From NCBI RefSeq assembly GCF_900100275.1, contig NZ_FNET01000023.1:62001-126000 (forward strand): a DNA stretch of 64,000 nt. Reading direction: 5' to 3'. The stretch is from Lentzea albidocapillata subsp. violacea. GTDB lineage: Bacteria > Actinomycetota > Actinomycetes > Mycobacteriales > Pseudonocardiaceae. Below the pieces are notes generated by a model, which saw only the letters and a list, made by a program, of their open reading frames with translations, did not search any database and was not told the DNA's origin. Below, piece after piece: positions 8,637 to 16,737 of the stretch; within the stretch, counting starts at the first letter, position 1, and each line of letters starts with the position of its first letter. The position numbers and the translations under genes are program-made.

Positions 8637-8724
8637 GCCGCCTCCTTGCCAGAGGGGATATCTCGGATTGAGGTGCTCCCTGATCCTTCCCCCGCTGGGC
8701 GGCGAACAGGAGTTTTCTCAGGAA

Positions 8725-8749
8725 CCCGACATCTCTACAGGTCAGCGGC
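8725..8749. repeat. 25-bp direct repeat, copy A (left border of toxin-immunity cassette)
   Basis: These 25 bp are identical to 9960-9984; the first 20 are cccgacatctctacaggtca. Copy A ends 5 nt beyond the stop of the Imm1 gene. On the minus strand it reads as the last codons and stop of the upstream XRE regulator plus 12 nt, so it is a displaced copy of that gene's 3' end. Confidence 0.9.
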
Positions 8750-8754
8750 CGTCA

Positions 8755-9177
8755 CTACGCACCCACGATCGCGGGCCAGGACTGCCACTCGACACCAGTC
8801 GGCAGAGCACCCCCGGTCTGCATGAACTCGGCACACGCCTGCAGCACCACGTCGACGGGGTAGTGCGCGCTGGCCGGGAACTCACGGTCACTGTTCATGT
8901 AGTAGTACAGCACCACTTCAGCCTGATCAGGCACCTGGTTCGGATTCCTGCTGTACACACCGTCAGGATGTTCGCCCCCTGCGTACCGCAGCACGCCGAG
9001 GCCGTCGTGCAGTCCCACGTTGAAGATCACCCGGTACGGTGAAGCGGCGTCGAGAACCTCCAACAAGATCGGGTAGTCGGCTGCCCGCGCCTTTTCCAGG
9101 AGTGCCTCGAACTCAGCGGAAGTGCGCACCAAAGTCGCTTCTTCGGTGCCCTCTTCGCCCCAGACCTCTAGCTCCAC
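8755..9177 (-). CDS. Imm1 family immunity protein
   Basis: A 140-residue acidic protein with no signal or membrane segment that resembles Imm1, the family that pairs with DddA-like/SCP1.201 deaminase toxins in actinobacteria. Recognisable segments are the N-terminal strand/helix region EATLVRTSAEFEALLEKA, the central FNVGLHDGLGVLRYAGGEHPDGVYS and EVVLYYYMNSDREFP. It should bind and block the toxin encoded by the upstream gene, with which it overlaps by 10 nt (GTG start inside the toxin's 3' end). Family assignment is by pattern and by pairing. Confidence 0.82.
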   Translation of the reverse strand: MELEVWGEEGTEEATLVRTSAEFEALLEKARAADYPILLEVLDAASPYRVIFNVGLHDGLGVLRYAGGEHPDGVYSRNPNQVPDQAEVVLYYYMNSDREFPASAHYPVDVVLQACAEFMQTGGALPTGVEWQSWPAIVGA

Positions 9178-9935
9178 GGCGCCGCTGCCCCTCCTGTGTA
9201 GGTCTTCTGCATGATCCGGCCGTCTGGAGTGACTCCGTGAACGGTCAGGCTGCTGCCTTCCGGAAGCACTGCCGGAACCAGCGTGTCACATCCGAATCGC
9301 CCCTTGCAGGGCGTGTTGTTCAAGACGACCGTCGCGTGCCGAATGCCATTGCGCGCCATGTGCACCGCAATCTTGATCTCGACATCCACGGCGGTCACAG
9401 GCGTGCCAGGCATCCCCATGTCGCGGAGGTGCTGTTTGGCAGCCAGCCCCAACTCGTCATGACCACTGGCCAACTCCCTCGCAGACGTGCCAGGTTCATC
9501 AAGGCCCGTGAACCAGCGCCCATGGGTCTTCTGCCCCGATCGGGGCTGCACCGGCGGCGGGAGAGCCCGACGCAACCGGTCAACACGTTCGCGAACACCT
9601 GGTTGAGGCAACGGGACTGACGTCGATGGTGAGGGTGGCGCCGCAGGACGAGATGCTTTGGCGCTCCTGCCGAGCTCGAGGCCATGCAGGATCTTCTGAG
9701 TTCCGTCGACTGCGGCACCGAGCTGCTGATGAAGATGGGCTATGCCCTCGACAGCCTCGGCGAACTGAGCGTTCGACACCTCGACATCCGCTTGCAGGCT
9801 GCCCCCGCCGGCCGACTCCAGGAGGTCCCGCGCATCTCCAGCCAACTCCGCTGCGGTTCGGAGGGCGGCGCCGGCCTCCGCCGCCTTGTCGAGCACCCTG
9901 TTGAGACTCTCGCCGATCTCTCTCAGCGAAACCAC
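9168..9935 (-). CDS. DddA-like double-stranded DNA deaminase toxin
   Basis: This 255-residue protein ends in a DddA/SCP1.201-like cytidine deaminase domain (about residues 115-250). The signature QKTHGRW (136-140) is followed by DVE (184-186), PC (209-210), GC (215-216) and VLPEGSSLTVHG. E186 is the proton shuttle and C210/C216 the zinc ligands; the first ligand position is Asp rather than the His of the B. cenocepacia enzyme. Residues 1-90 form a helical N-terminus without signal peptide, LXG or PAAR domain, so the delivery route is unclear. It is coupled to an Imm1 gene, and the pair is flanked by 25-bp direct repeats. The GTG start has GGAGG 12 nt upstream. Confidence 0.85.
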   Translation of the reverse strand: MVSLREIGESLNRVLDKAAEAGAALRTAAELAGDARDLLESAGGGSLQADVEVSNAQFAEAVEGIAHLHQQLGAAVDGTQKILHGLELGRSAKASRPAAPPSPSTSVPLPQPGVRERVDRLRRALPPPVQPRSGQKTHGRWFTGLDEPGTSARELASGHDELGLAAKQHLRDMGMPGTPVTAVDVEIKIAVHMARNGIRHATVVLNNTPCKGRFGCDTLVPAVLPEGSSLTVHGVTPDGRIMQKTYTGGAAAPWS

Positions 9936-9959
9936 ACCGCAGCACCACCTCCATGCCGT

Positions 9960-9984
9960 CCCGACATCTCTACAGGTCAGCGGC
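9960..9984. repeat. 25-bp direct repeat, copy B (at the 3' end of the XRE regulator gene)
   Basis: This copy is identical to 8725-8749 and lies 1235 bp away. It covers the last codons (A-D-L-stop) of the minus-strand XRE gene and 10 nt beyond it, and it sits 25 nt upstream of the toxin start. The two copies bracket exactly the toxin and immunity genes. Confidence 0.9.
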
Positions 9985-10812
9985 GGCCTCGGCGATGAGC
10001 TCCAGCGACTCCCCGGTGCCCAGCGCGATCTTCTGCAGCCCCGCGAACCGCTGCGCGCACTCCTCGGTCAGCCCCGGCTCCTCGACGTACTCGCCCTTGA
10101 TGAACGTCTCCAGGTACACCACGTCGTTGTGCTGCCGGTGCGGGAACCCGAGCAACGTGAACGGCGACCCCATCGCCGGATACGCGCCCGCGTCGCGCGG
10201 CACGACCTGCACGCTCACCGTCTCGTGCTCGCTGACCTCCATCAGGTGCAGCAGTTGTGCCTTCATCACCCGCGGCCCGCCGATCACGTGCCGCAGCACC
10301 GCTTCCGGGAACACGGCCTGCACCGTCAGCGGGTCCCTGTCGTTCAGGCGCGCCGACCACGCCTCCCGCACCAGCGCGAGCCGTGCCGTCCGCACCGGGT
10401 CGTCGGACTGCAGGACGGCGTTCGTGTAACCGGGGAGCTGGAACACCGGCGGAACCAGATCCGTCGTGAACGCGCGCAGCGACGTCGCCTCGAAAACCAG
10501 GTTCACGAAATCCGCCGCCGGGTCGAAAAGCGGCCCGCTGTACACCGAACGCGTGCGCACCTGTTCCGCGTACTGCGCGCGCAACACCACGGCCTGCCAT
10601 TCCGGGGTGGGCACCTTGTAGACGTAACCGAGCGCCATGACGTCCACGGGCGCCGACGGCTGCACCGCGTTCTCCATCATGGACAGCTTGGCGCTGCTGA
10701 AGCCCACGCGCTGGCCCGCCTCGGTGAGGCTCAGCTCGCGCTCGTCGCGCCACCCGGCCAGCTGCCGCCCGATGGCGCGTTCGAGAGTCGTGGCCCGGAA
10801 ATCCTTCGGCAT
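9970..10812 (-). CDS. XRE family regulator with DUF5753 domain (Scr1-type)
   Basis: A 280-residue regulator with an N-terminal HTH_31/XRE domain (residues 12-65, GRQLAGWRDERELSLTEAGQRVGFSSAKLSMME) and a C-terminal DUF5753 sensor-like domain (about 95-265, with ARLALVREAWSARL and VQVVPRDAGAYPAMGSPFTLLGF). Many such genes in Streptomyces and Pseudonocardiaceae sit next to a small DUF397 gene; none is present here. The next gene downstream is the deaminase toxin instead. The last codons and stop lie inside a 25-bp repeat duplicated beyond the immunity gene. Confidence 0.88.
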   Translation of the reverse strand: MPKDFRATTLERAIGRQLAGWRDERELSLTEAGQRVGFSSAKLSMMENAVQPSAPVDVMALGYVYKVPTPEWQAVVLRAQYAEQVRTRSVYSGPLFDPAADFVNLVFEATSLRAFTTDLVPPVFQLPGYTNAVLQSDDPVRTARLALVREAWSARLNDRDPLTVQAVFPEAVLRHVIGGPRVMKAQLLHLMEVSEHETVSVQVVPRDAGAYPAMGSPFTLLGFPHRQHNDVVYLETFIKGEYVEEPGLTEECAQRFAGLQKIALGTGESLELIAEAAADL

Positions 10813-10934
10813 GACGCGAAGGATATGACTGATTCGGATTCCCGAAAGGAACGGGTCGGTGTGGATAACCGTTCAGCGCCAACAAAGTTCGTTCAACGGA
10901 GCGCATTGCGTTAAACGCCCGTGGACCCTATTTA

Positions 10935-11669
10935 CTATTGATAGCGCTTTGCGCGCGCATGGGCACGCACGAGGTCATGAAACCGAAACCCGTCGTCCCC
11001 CACCTCGGTCAGCAACGACTTCTCCACCAGGTCGTCCAGCGCGTCCTCGACGTCGCACTCGGACTCCCCCGCGATCGCCGCAGCCACCGGTACGCCGAAC
11101 GTGTCCGGCTCCCACGCGCAGAGCCGGTAGAGCCGCGCCTGCCGTTCGGGAAGCTCCACATAGGACCGGTCGAGCAACGGCCCGAGCCGGCCGTCGTCGG
11201 TGAGCGACCCGACGGCGATCTCGTGCGCCTGCGGCAGGTTCAGCCTGACCCGGCTGGTCACGAGCACCGTGCCCGACGGGGGCAGCAGCGGCGTCACCTG
11301 CTCGGCCGAGTCCGCGTTGTCCAGCAACAGGGTGAACTGCCGGCGCAGCACGAGGCTGCGGAACACGGCACGTTCGTCCTCGGGCTCGGCGCTCAGCCCG
11401 AACGCCCGCAGCACACGCCCCAGGTCGTGCGCGGCCAGATCGAGGTACAGCTGATCGCCGGATCCCCTCTCCCGCAACCACTTCAGCGCCAGCGCGGTCT
11501 TGCCCGCCCCGCCCGCGCCGTACAACACCGTCACCCCGGCCCTGATGCTCGCGAGCTCCGCGTCCCTGCCGACGAAGTGCCGCGGCGGCGCGGGTGGCCG
11601 GAATCGCGGCGGTACGTCGTTCCTGCCCCTGATCACTCCTGTGGCTCTGACAGCCAGCACGTCACTCAT
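10935..11669 (-). CDS. short NB-ARC domain ATPase
   Basis: A 244-residue protein made only of an NB-ARC-like module. A P-loop YGAGGAGKTALALKWL is at about residues 50-65, the Walker B-like FTLLLDNADSAEQ near 110, VTSRVRLNL (sensor) near 137, and a winged-helix-like tail LCAWEPDTFGVPVAAAIAG to LLTEVGDDGFRFHDLVRAHAR. It lacks the wHTH/BTAD N-terminus and the TPR C-terminus found in AfsR-type relatives, so it is either a stand-alone switch or a remnant. The ATG at 11669 has GGAGG 9 nt upstream; a start at 11690 is less likely. Confidence 0.75.
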   Translation of the reverse strand: MSDVLAVRATGVIRGRNDVPPRFRPPAPPRHFVGRDAELASIRAGVTVLYGAGGAGKTALALKWLRERGSGDQLYLDLAAHDLGRVLRAFGLSAEPEDERAVFRSLVLRRQFTLLLDNADSAEQVTPLLPPSGTVLVTSRVRLNLPQAHEIAVGSLTDDGRLGPLLDRSYVELPERQARLYRLCAWEPDTFGVPVAAAIAGESECDVEDALDDLVEKSLLTEVGDDGFRFHDLVRAHARAKRYQ

Positions 11670-11720
11670 CAACCCGTACCTCCCCGACACGTTGAAGCTA
11701 CGGGCTTTCCCCGTCTTACA

Positions 11721-12044
11721 TCAGACGGCCATCGAGTGATCGCACGTGAGTGCCGCGCCCGTGCTCGACGTCGACGACCGCACCTGCCGGCCGTTGATGA
11801 TGATCTTGCAGGTGAGCTCGCCGTGCACTCCCTCGAGCCGCACGACGACCCGTCCCTTGCGGTTGCCCATGCGCTCGAACGGCAGATCGGGGTTGCGCAG
11901 CGTGCGTTCCTCCTCGCCGGGGAACGTGTACGTGAGCCGATCGGTCGTGCCCGTTCCCTCGACCACCACACGGATGCTGGGCGCTGCCGCACAGCCGGTG
12001 ATCCCGGCCAGCAGCAGGCCCACGAGTAAGGCGGCGGTCTTCAT
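11721..12044 (-). CDS. MmpS-like lipoprotein
   Basis: The 107-residue protein begins with a lipoprotein signal (lipobox ITGC, Cys18). The mature part matches the MmpS fold in outline: RVVVEGTGTTDRLTYTFPG, then DLPFERMGNRKGRVVVRLEG and the terminal LTCKIIINGRQVRSSTSSTGAALTCD with its conserved Cys pair. MmpS proteins assist MmpL (RND-type) lipid exporters, but no MmpL gene is nearby. It is minus-strand and monocistronic in appearance. Confidence 0.7.
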   Translation of the reverse strand: MKTAALLVGLLLAGITGCAAAPSIRVVVEGTGTTDRLTYTFPGEEERTLRNPDLPFERMGNRKGRVVVRLEGVHGELTCKIIINGRQVRSSTSSTGAALTCDHSMAV

Positions 12045-12159
12045 GCCCCGAACAGTAGGAAGCGGGGGCGTCTCCGAGCATCAGCCTGAAGGCTCAAGCG
12101 GTATCAGCCATCAGACTGACAGGCCGAGATCCCTCAGTCGGTCCTCGACCCGAACCAAA

Positions 12160-13599
12160 CTACCCCGCCTGCAACGCCAGGAAGAGGTCCACGCGCGCCT
12201 CGAACTCCGCGAGGTCGACGCCGAGCAGTTCCTCCACCCGCCCCATCCGATACCGCAACGTGTTCACGTGGACGTGCAGCTTGCCGGCCGCCGCCGTCCA
12301 CGAACCGGAGCAGTCCAGGAACACCTTCAACGTGCCCACGAGATCCGACCCGTGCTCGGCGTCGTAGTCCAGAACGGGCCCGAGGAGCCGACGGCGCAAC
12401 GAGGTGCGCAACTCCTCCGGCACGCCCGCGAGCAGCAGTTGATGCAGCGCGATCTCCTCGCCCGCCACCACACACGTGCGGCCGCCACGGCGCTCTCCCA
12501 GCCGGCGCGCGTGCGTGGCTTCCTCCGCCGCGCCGCGCAGGCCCCGGGACGTGACGGGTGAGCTGATGCCGACGAGCACGCGGGACGAGCCGAGGCCCGG
12601 TTCCATCACGCGCATCGCCTCGCGGAGGTCGTCGGGCTGGGCGTCACCCGCCACGGCCACCGCGTAGACGGCGTCGCCGACGGGGGTCACGAGCGCCTGG
12701 GGCAGCGCCTCCTCCAGCACGGCCGCCGCGAGGTCGGCGCGCTGGTCGGACGTCACCGCGCTGATCACCCGCAGCTGGGCGCGTTCCAGGCCGGCGGCCG
12801 CCAGCCGTGACTCCAGGTCGGCCGAGCCGCTCAGCACCGCGGACACGAGGGGTGCGGCGGTGCGGTTCTCGATCTGCCTGCCCTGCGCCTCGCGCAGTCT
12901 CTCCAGCGCGACCAGTGACGCGAGCTCGGCGGCGGCCTCCGGTTGCACGGACCCGCCCACGACGAGGATCCAGCTGGTGAGCCGGTTGCCGCCGCGTTCG
13001 GAGACCGGCACGAGGGTGACGCCCTTGACCGTCTTCGGAAGGCGGTCGGCCTGCAGGAACTCCTTGACCAGCGTGAGCCGGTCCGGCAGTTCGCCGCCCG
13101 CGACGACCCGGCCCGCCGTGGACAGCACCCAGCACGAGGCGCCGAGTTCGTGGCCGCCGGCGATCAGCAGCGCGGGGAGGCCAGAGCCTTCCGCGACGAC
13201 GTTCAGCAGGCGGCGGTGGCGGGAGAGCCCCACCAGTTCCATCGAGACGCGTTCGGTGATGGTCGCGAACGAGAGGTCGATGGGAACTTCGAGCAGCGGC
13301 ACGTGGTGGCGGACGCAGGCGTCGACCAGGTCGGCGGGCAGCGCGCGGTTCTCGGTCTCGGACGCGGCGAGACCGGCGACGCGGGCCGCGGCGAGTGAGT
13401 GGACGAACGTCTCGGAGTCCTGCGGGCCGTGGTGCCAGAGCAGGCCGGACAGCACGAGCTCCCCTCCGGACAGGTACCGGCTGGGGTCGGGCAGCTCCGT
13501 TCCGTACACGCGCGTGACGGTGCGGTCGAGCTGGTCTTCACCGGTGTGCAGGCTCAGGCGCAGTTCCGGCATCTGCAGCAACGTCCGCAGCAGCAACAT
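12160..13599 (-). CDS. pucR: PucR family purine-catabolism regulator
   Basis: This 479-residue regulator has the family's three parts: an N-terminal PucR sensory domain (about residues 1-125, with ELPDPSRYLSGGELVLSGLLWH), a GGDEF-like/CdaR central region, and a C-terminal PucR-type helix-turn-helix (FLDCSGSWTAAAGKLHVHVNTLRYRMGRVEELLGVDL, about 425-465). It is divergent from the uraH/xanthine dehydrogenase genes, so it very probably controls them in response to a purine breakdown product. Only a weak ribosome-binding site is visible. Confidence 0.9.
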   Translation of the reverse strand: MLLLRTLLQMPELRLSLHTGEDQLDRTVTRVYGTELPDPSRYLSGGELVLSGLLWHHGPQDSETFVHSLAAARVAGLAASETENRALPADLVDACVRHHVPLLEVPIDLSFATITERVSMELVGLSRHRRLLNVVAEGSGLPALLIAGGHELGASCWVLSTAGRVVAGGELPDRLTLVKEFLQADRLPKTVKGVTLVPVSERGGNRLTSWILVVGGSVQPEAAAELASLVALERLREAQGRQIENRTAAPLVSAVLSGSADLESRLAAAGLERAQLRVISAVTSDQRADLAAAVLEEALPQALVTPVGDAVYAVAVAGDAQPDDLREAMRVMEPGLGSSRVLVGISSPVTSRGLRGAAEEATHARRLGERRGGRTCVVAGEEIALHQLLLAGVPEELRTSLRRRLLGPVLDYDAEHGSDLVGTLKVFLDCSGSWTAAAGKLHVHVNTLRYRMGRVEELLGVDLAEFEARVDLFLALQAG

Positions 13600-13640
13600 G
13601 ACAGGTCACTTTCGTCCATTCGTAGCCAGAATGGGTGACG

Positions 13641-13727
13641 TTTGTAGGAAAGCACAAATTCACGGTGTGTAGGAGCCTGGCGATTCATGTAACGCGGCCG
13701 TAGCTCAAGGACACAGTGGGTCTGTGT
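13641..13727 (+). promoter_or_regulatory. inverted repeats in the pucR-uraH divergent promoter region
   Basis: Two short dyads lie between the divergent genes: TTTGT-(8 nt)-ACAAA at 13641-13658 and ACACAG-(5 nt)-CTGTGT at 13711-13727. Their position between pucR and uraH makes them candidate operators. No PucR consensus for this genus is known to me. Confidence 0.35.
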
Positions 13728-13755
13728 ACTGGCTCACAACCAGATGGGAGGGCGA

Positions 13756-14058
13756 GTGACGATCTCCACGCACGTGCTGGACGCGGCGCGCGGCAGGCCG
13801 TTCGCCGGCATCGCCGTGTCGCTGCAGCGCCGCGACGGGACAGAGGTAGCGAACGCCGAGACGAACACCGACGGCCGGATCACCGGATGGGGTGAAGGCC
13901 TGGAGGCCGGGGTGTACCGGCTGGTGTTCGACACGGCGGAGGCGGCGCCGTTCTTCCCCGAGGTCGTGCTCACCTTCGACTACTCCGATCCGGCGCAGCA
14001 CTACCACGTGCCGTTGCTGCTGTCGCCGTTCGCCTACTCCACCTACCGAGGTAGCTGA
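13756..14058 (+). CDS. uraH: 5-hydroxyisourate hydrolase
   Basis: The 100-residue transthyretin-like enzyme hydrolyses 5-hydroxyisourate to OHCU in the uricase pathway. Visible signatures are the N-terminal STHVLDAARGRP (catalytic His near residue 5), central WGEGLEAGVYRLVFDT and the C-terminal family stamp YHVPLLLSPFAYSTYRGS. I start at GTG 13756, because GGGAGGG is directly upstream and the family begins with TISTHVLD; the ATG at 13744 overlaps that site. It leads the purine operon. No uricase gene is seen in this window. Confidence 0.93.
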   Translation: MTISTHVLDAARGRPFAGIAVSLQRRDGTEVANAETNTDGRITGWGEGLEAGVYRLVFDTAEAAPFFPEVVLTFDYSDPAQHYHVPLLLSPFAYSTYRGS

Positions 14059-14060
14059 CG

Positions 14061-14936
14061 ATGGACTTCCTTCGACCGGAAACGCTCGCGGAGGCGTTGG
14101 AGCTGAAGGCCTCCCGGCCGGACGCCGTGCCGATCGCCGGCGGCACGGACGTCATGGTGGAGCTGAACTACGACCACCGCCGTCCCTCCGCCCTGCTCGA
14201 CCTGACCCGGATTCCCGAGCTCCAGCAGTGGTCCGACGGACTGCGGGTCGGCGCCGGTGTGCCGTACGCGCGGATCATCGACGAGCTCGGCACCGAACTG
14301 CCGGGGCTCGCCATGGCCTCCCGGACGGTCGGGTCGCCGCAGATCCGCAACCGCGGCACGGTCGGCGGCAACCTCGGCGCGGCCTCCCCCGCCGGGGACA
14401 CGCACCCGGTGCTGCTGGCGTCCGGCGCGGTCATCGAGGTGGCCTCCGTGCGCGGCACACGGATGATCCCCGCCGCCGAGTTCTACCTGGGGGTGAAGCG
14501 GAACGCGCTGGAGCCCGACGAGCTGATCGTCGCGGTTCACCTGACGCCTGCCAAGGGGCCACAGCAGTTCTCCAAGGTCGGCACGCGCAACGCCATGGTG
14601 ATCGCGGTGTGCTCGTTCGGCATTTCGCTGTTCCCCGAAGAGAACCGGGTGGGCGCGGCGGTCGGTTCGGCCGCTCCCACACCGCGCCGGGCGCACGAGG
14701 CCGAGCAGTTCCTGGCTTCGACGCTGGACTTCAAGAACCCGAGGCCGTTGCTCGACTCGGTGAAGCGCGAGTTCGGTGAGCTGGTCTCGCGGGCGGCGTC
14801 ACCGATCGACGACGTGCGCGGGTCGGCGGCGTATCGCAAGCACGCCCTCGCGGTGATGGCACGCAGGACGCTCGGCTGGGCGTGGCAGGAACTTCTTGCC
14901 AAGACGAATGGAAGCGAGGAGCGGCCATGCGCGTGA
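14061..14936 (+). CDS. xanthine dehydrogenase FAD-binding subunit
   Basis: A 291-residue FAD-binding subunit of the CoxM/XdhB class. The FAD motifs IAGGTDVMVEL (about residues 25-35) and TVGSPQIRNRGTVGGNLG (about 89-106) are intact, and a CO-dehydrogenase flavoprotein C-terminal domain follows. It passes electrons from the iron-sulfur subunit to NAD or oxygen. It starts 2 nt after uraH and overlaps the 2Fe-2S gene by 10 nt. Confidence 0.93.
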   Translation: MDFLRPETLAEALELKASRPDAVPIAGGTDVMVELNYDHRRPSALLDLTRIPELQQWSDGLRVGAGVPYARIIDELGTELPGLAMASRTVGSPQIRNRGTVGGNLGAASPAGDTHPVLLASGAVIEVASVRGTRMIPAAEFYLGVKRNALEPDELIVAVHLTPAKGPQQFSKVGTRNAMVIAVCSFGISLFPEENRVGAAVGSAAPTPRRAHEAEQFLASTLDFKNPRPLLDSVKREFGELVSRAASPIDDVRGSAAYRKHALAVMARRTLGWAWQELLAKTNGSEERPCA

Positions 14937-15388
14937 ACGTGACGGTCAACGGCGAGCAGCGTCAGGCCGACGACGTGTGGGAAGGCGAGTCGCTGCTGTT
15001 CGTGCTGCGGGAGCGGCTCGGGCTGCCCGGCTCGAAGAACGCCTGCGAGCAGGGCGAGTGCGGCTCCTGCACGGTGTACCTGGACAGCGTGCCGGTGTGC
15101 GCGTGCCTGGTCGCGGCCGGGCAGGTGCAGGACCGGGACGTGCGGACGGTCGAGGGGCTGGCCGACGGGGACACCCTGGACCCGGTGCAGGAGGCGTTCG
15201 TCGAGGCGGGCGCGGTGCAGTGCGGGTTCTGCACGCCCGGTCTCGTCGTGGCGGCGCACGACCTGCTCGACCGCGTGCCGAAGCCGTCGGATCCGGAGAT
15301 CCGCGAGGCGCTGGCCGGGAACCTGTGCCGCTGCACGGGGTACGAGAAGATCCTGGACGCCGTGCGACTGGCGGCGTCACGCCGATGA
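14927..15388 (+). CDS. xanthine dehydrogenase 2Fe-2S subunit
   Basis: The 153-residue small subunit carries both 2Fe-2S clusters. The plant-ferredoxin-like cluster is CEQGECGSCTVYLD with a further Cys in PVCAC (about residues 40-63), and the [2Fe-2S]_2 domain has CGFCTPG and CRCTGY (about 100-140). The ATG at 14927 follows GAGGAG. Its stop overlaps the next gene by 4 nt (ATGA). Confidence 0.95.
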   Translation: MRVNVTVNGEQRQADDVWEGESLLFVLRERLGLPGSKNACEQGECGSCTVYLDSVPVCACLVAAGQVQDRDVRTVEGLADGDTLDPVQEAFVEAGAVQCGFCTPGLVVAAHDLLDRVPKPSDPEIREALAGNLCRCTGYEKILDAVRLAASRR

Positions 15389-16737
15389 TCGTCCTCGACC
15401 GCTGTGCGGTGTCCACTGTGGACGAGTCGGGGACCGAGCACCCGTCCGGGCACGTCGTGATCGACGGCGGGCGGATCCAGTCCGTCGGCTCCGGCCCGGC
15501 ACCCCGGCCCTCCGAGTCGCACACGTACGTCGACGCGTCGTCGTGCCTGGTGACGCCGGGGCTGATCAACACCCACCACCACCTCTACCAGTGGGCGACG
15601 CGCGGTCTCGCGACCGACGCCACGCTGTTCGAGTGGCTGACCGCGCTGTACCCGGTGTGGCGCGGCCTGGACGACACCGTGACGCACGCGGCGGCGTCGG
15701 CCGGGCTCGCGCGGCTGGCGTTGACGGGCTGCACGCTGGCCGCCGACCACCACTACGTCTTCCCGTCCGGTGGCGGCGACGTCTTCGACGCGCTGGTGTC
15801 GGCGGGACGCAGGATCGGCATCCGCCTCGAAGCGATCCGCGGGTCGATGGACCGCGGTCAGTCGCACGGCGGGCTGCCGCCGGACAACCTGGTCGAGGAA
15901 ACCGAGGCCGCGCTGATCGCGACCGAGCAGGCGATCGGCGACTACCACTCGACCGCCGACGACGCGCTGGTCCGGGTGGCGGTGGGGCCCTGCTCGCCGT
16001 TCTCGGTGTCGCGCGAACTCATGACCGGGGCCGCGTCCCTGGCTCGCCGCCACGGCGTCCGGCTGCACACGCACCTCGCCGAGACGATGGACGAGGAAGA
16101 GCAGTGCCTGGCGGAGAACGGGTGCACGCCGACCGAGTACGCCGAGCAACTCGGCTGGCTCGGGCCGGACGTGTGGCTCGCGCACACCGTGCACCTGAAC
16201 GCCGCCGCGGTGAAGCGGCTCGGGGCGACCTCGACCGGATCCGCGCACTGCCCGACGTCGAACGGGCGGCTGGGCACCGGGATCGCACCGGTACGCGACC
16301 TGCTCGACGCCGGCGCGCCGGTCGGCCTCGGGGTCGACGGCGCCGCGTCCAATGAGGACGGTGGCCTCGTCGTCGAGCTGCGGTCGGCCCTGTACCAGGC
16401 ACGGCAGCGCGGCGGACCGGGTGCGATGGACGCCCGCAGGGCGTTGTGGATGGGCACGATGGGCGGCGCGCAGGTGCTGGGCCGCGCGGACTCGCTGGGT
16501 TCGATCGAGCCGGGCAAGGTCGCGGACCTCGCCGTGTGGGATCTGTCCGGAATGGACTACGCGGGGATCGCGGACCCGGTGGCGGCACTGGTGCTGGGCA
16601 CTCCCCCGCCGTTGAAACTGTTGGTCGTGGGCGGTGAGGTCGTGGTGCGGGACGGGGTTCTGCTCACGGCGTCGACCGACGAGCTGGCGCGGGACCTCTC
16701 CGCGGCCAGCCTGAAGCTCCAGGAGGCAGCGCGATGA
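15385..16737 (+). CDS. 8-oxoguanine deaminase (amidohydrolase)
   Basis: This 450-residue enzyme belongs to the amidohydrolase superfamily and probably converts 8-oxoguanine to urate. Metal ligands are in THHHLYQWATRG (about residue 58), HTHLAE (about 230) and the later VDGAASNEDGG Asp. The TLFEWLTALYPVW and AADHHYVFP segments are characteristic of 8-oxoguanine deaminases, as opposed to cytosine or S-adenosylhomocysteine deaminases. It is translationally coupled on both sides (ATGA overlaps) to xanthine dehydrogenase subunits, so urate would be produced by both routes. Confidence 0.88.
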   Translation: MIVLDRCAVSTVDESGTEHPSGHVVIDGGRIQSVGSGPAPRPSESHTYVDASSCLVTPGLINTHHHLYQWATRGLATDATLFEWLTALYPVWRGLDDTVTHAAASAGLARLALTGCTLAADHHYVFPSGGGDVFDALVSAGRRIGIRLEAIRGSMDRGQSHGGLPPDNLVEETEAALIATEQAIGDYHSTADDALVRVAVGPCSPFSVSRELMTGAASLARRHGVRLHTHLAETMDEEEQCLAENGCTPTEYAEQLGWLGPDVWLAHTVHLNAAAVKRLGATSTGSAHCPTSNGRLGTGIAPVRDLLDAGAPVGLGVDGAASNEDGGLVVELRSALYQARQRGGPGAMDARRALWMGTMGGAQVLGRADSLGSIEPGKVADLAVWDLSGMDYAGIADPVAALVLGTPPPLKLLVVGGEVVVRDGVLLTASTDELARDLSAASLKLQEAAR

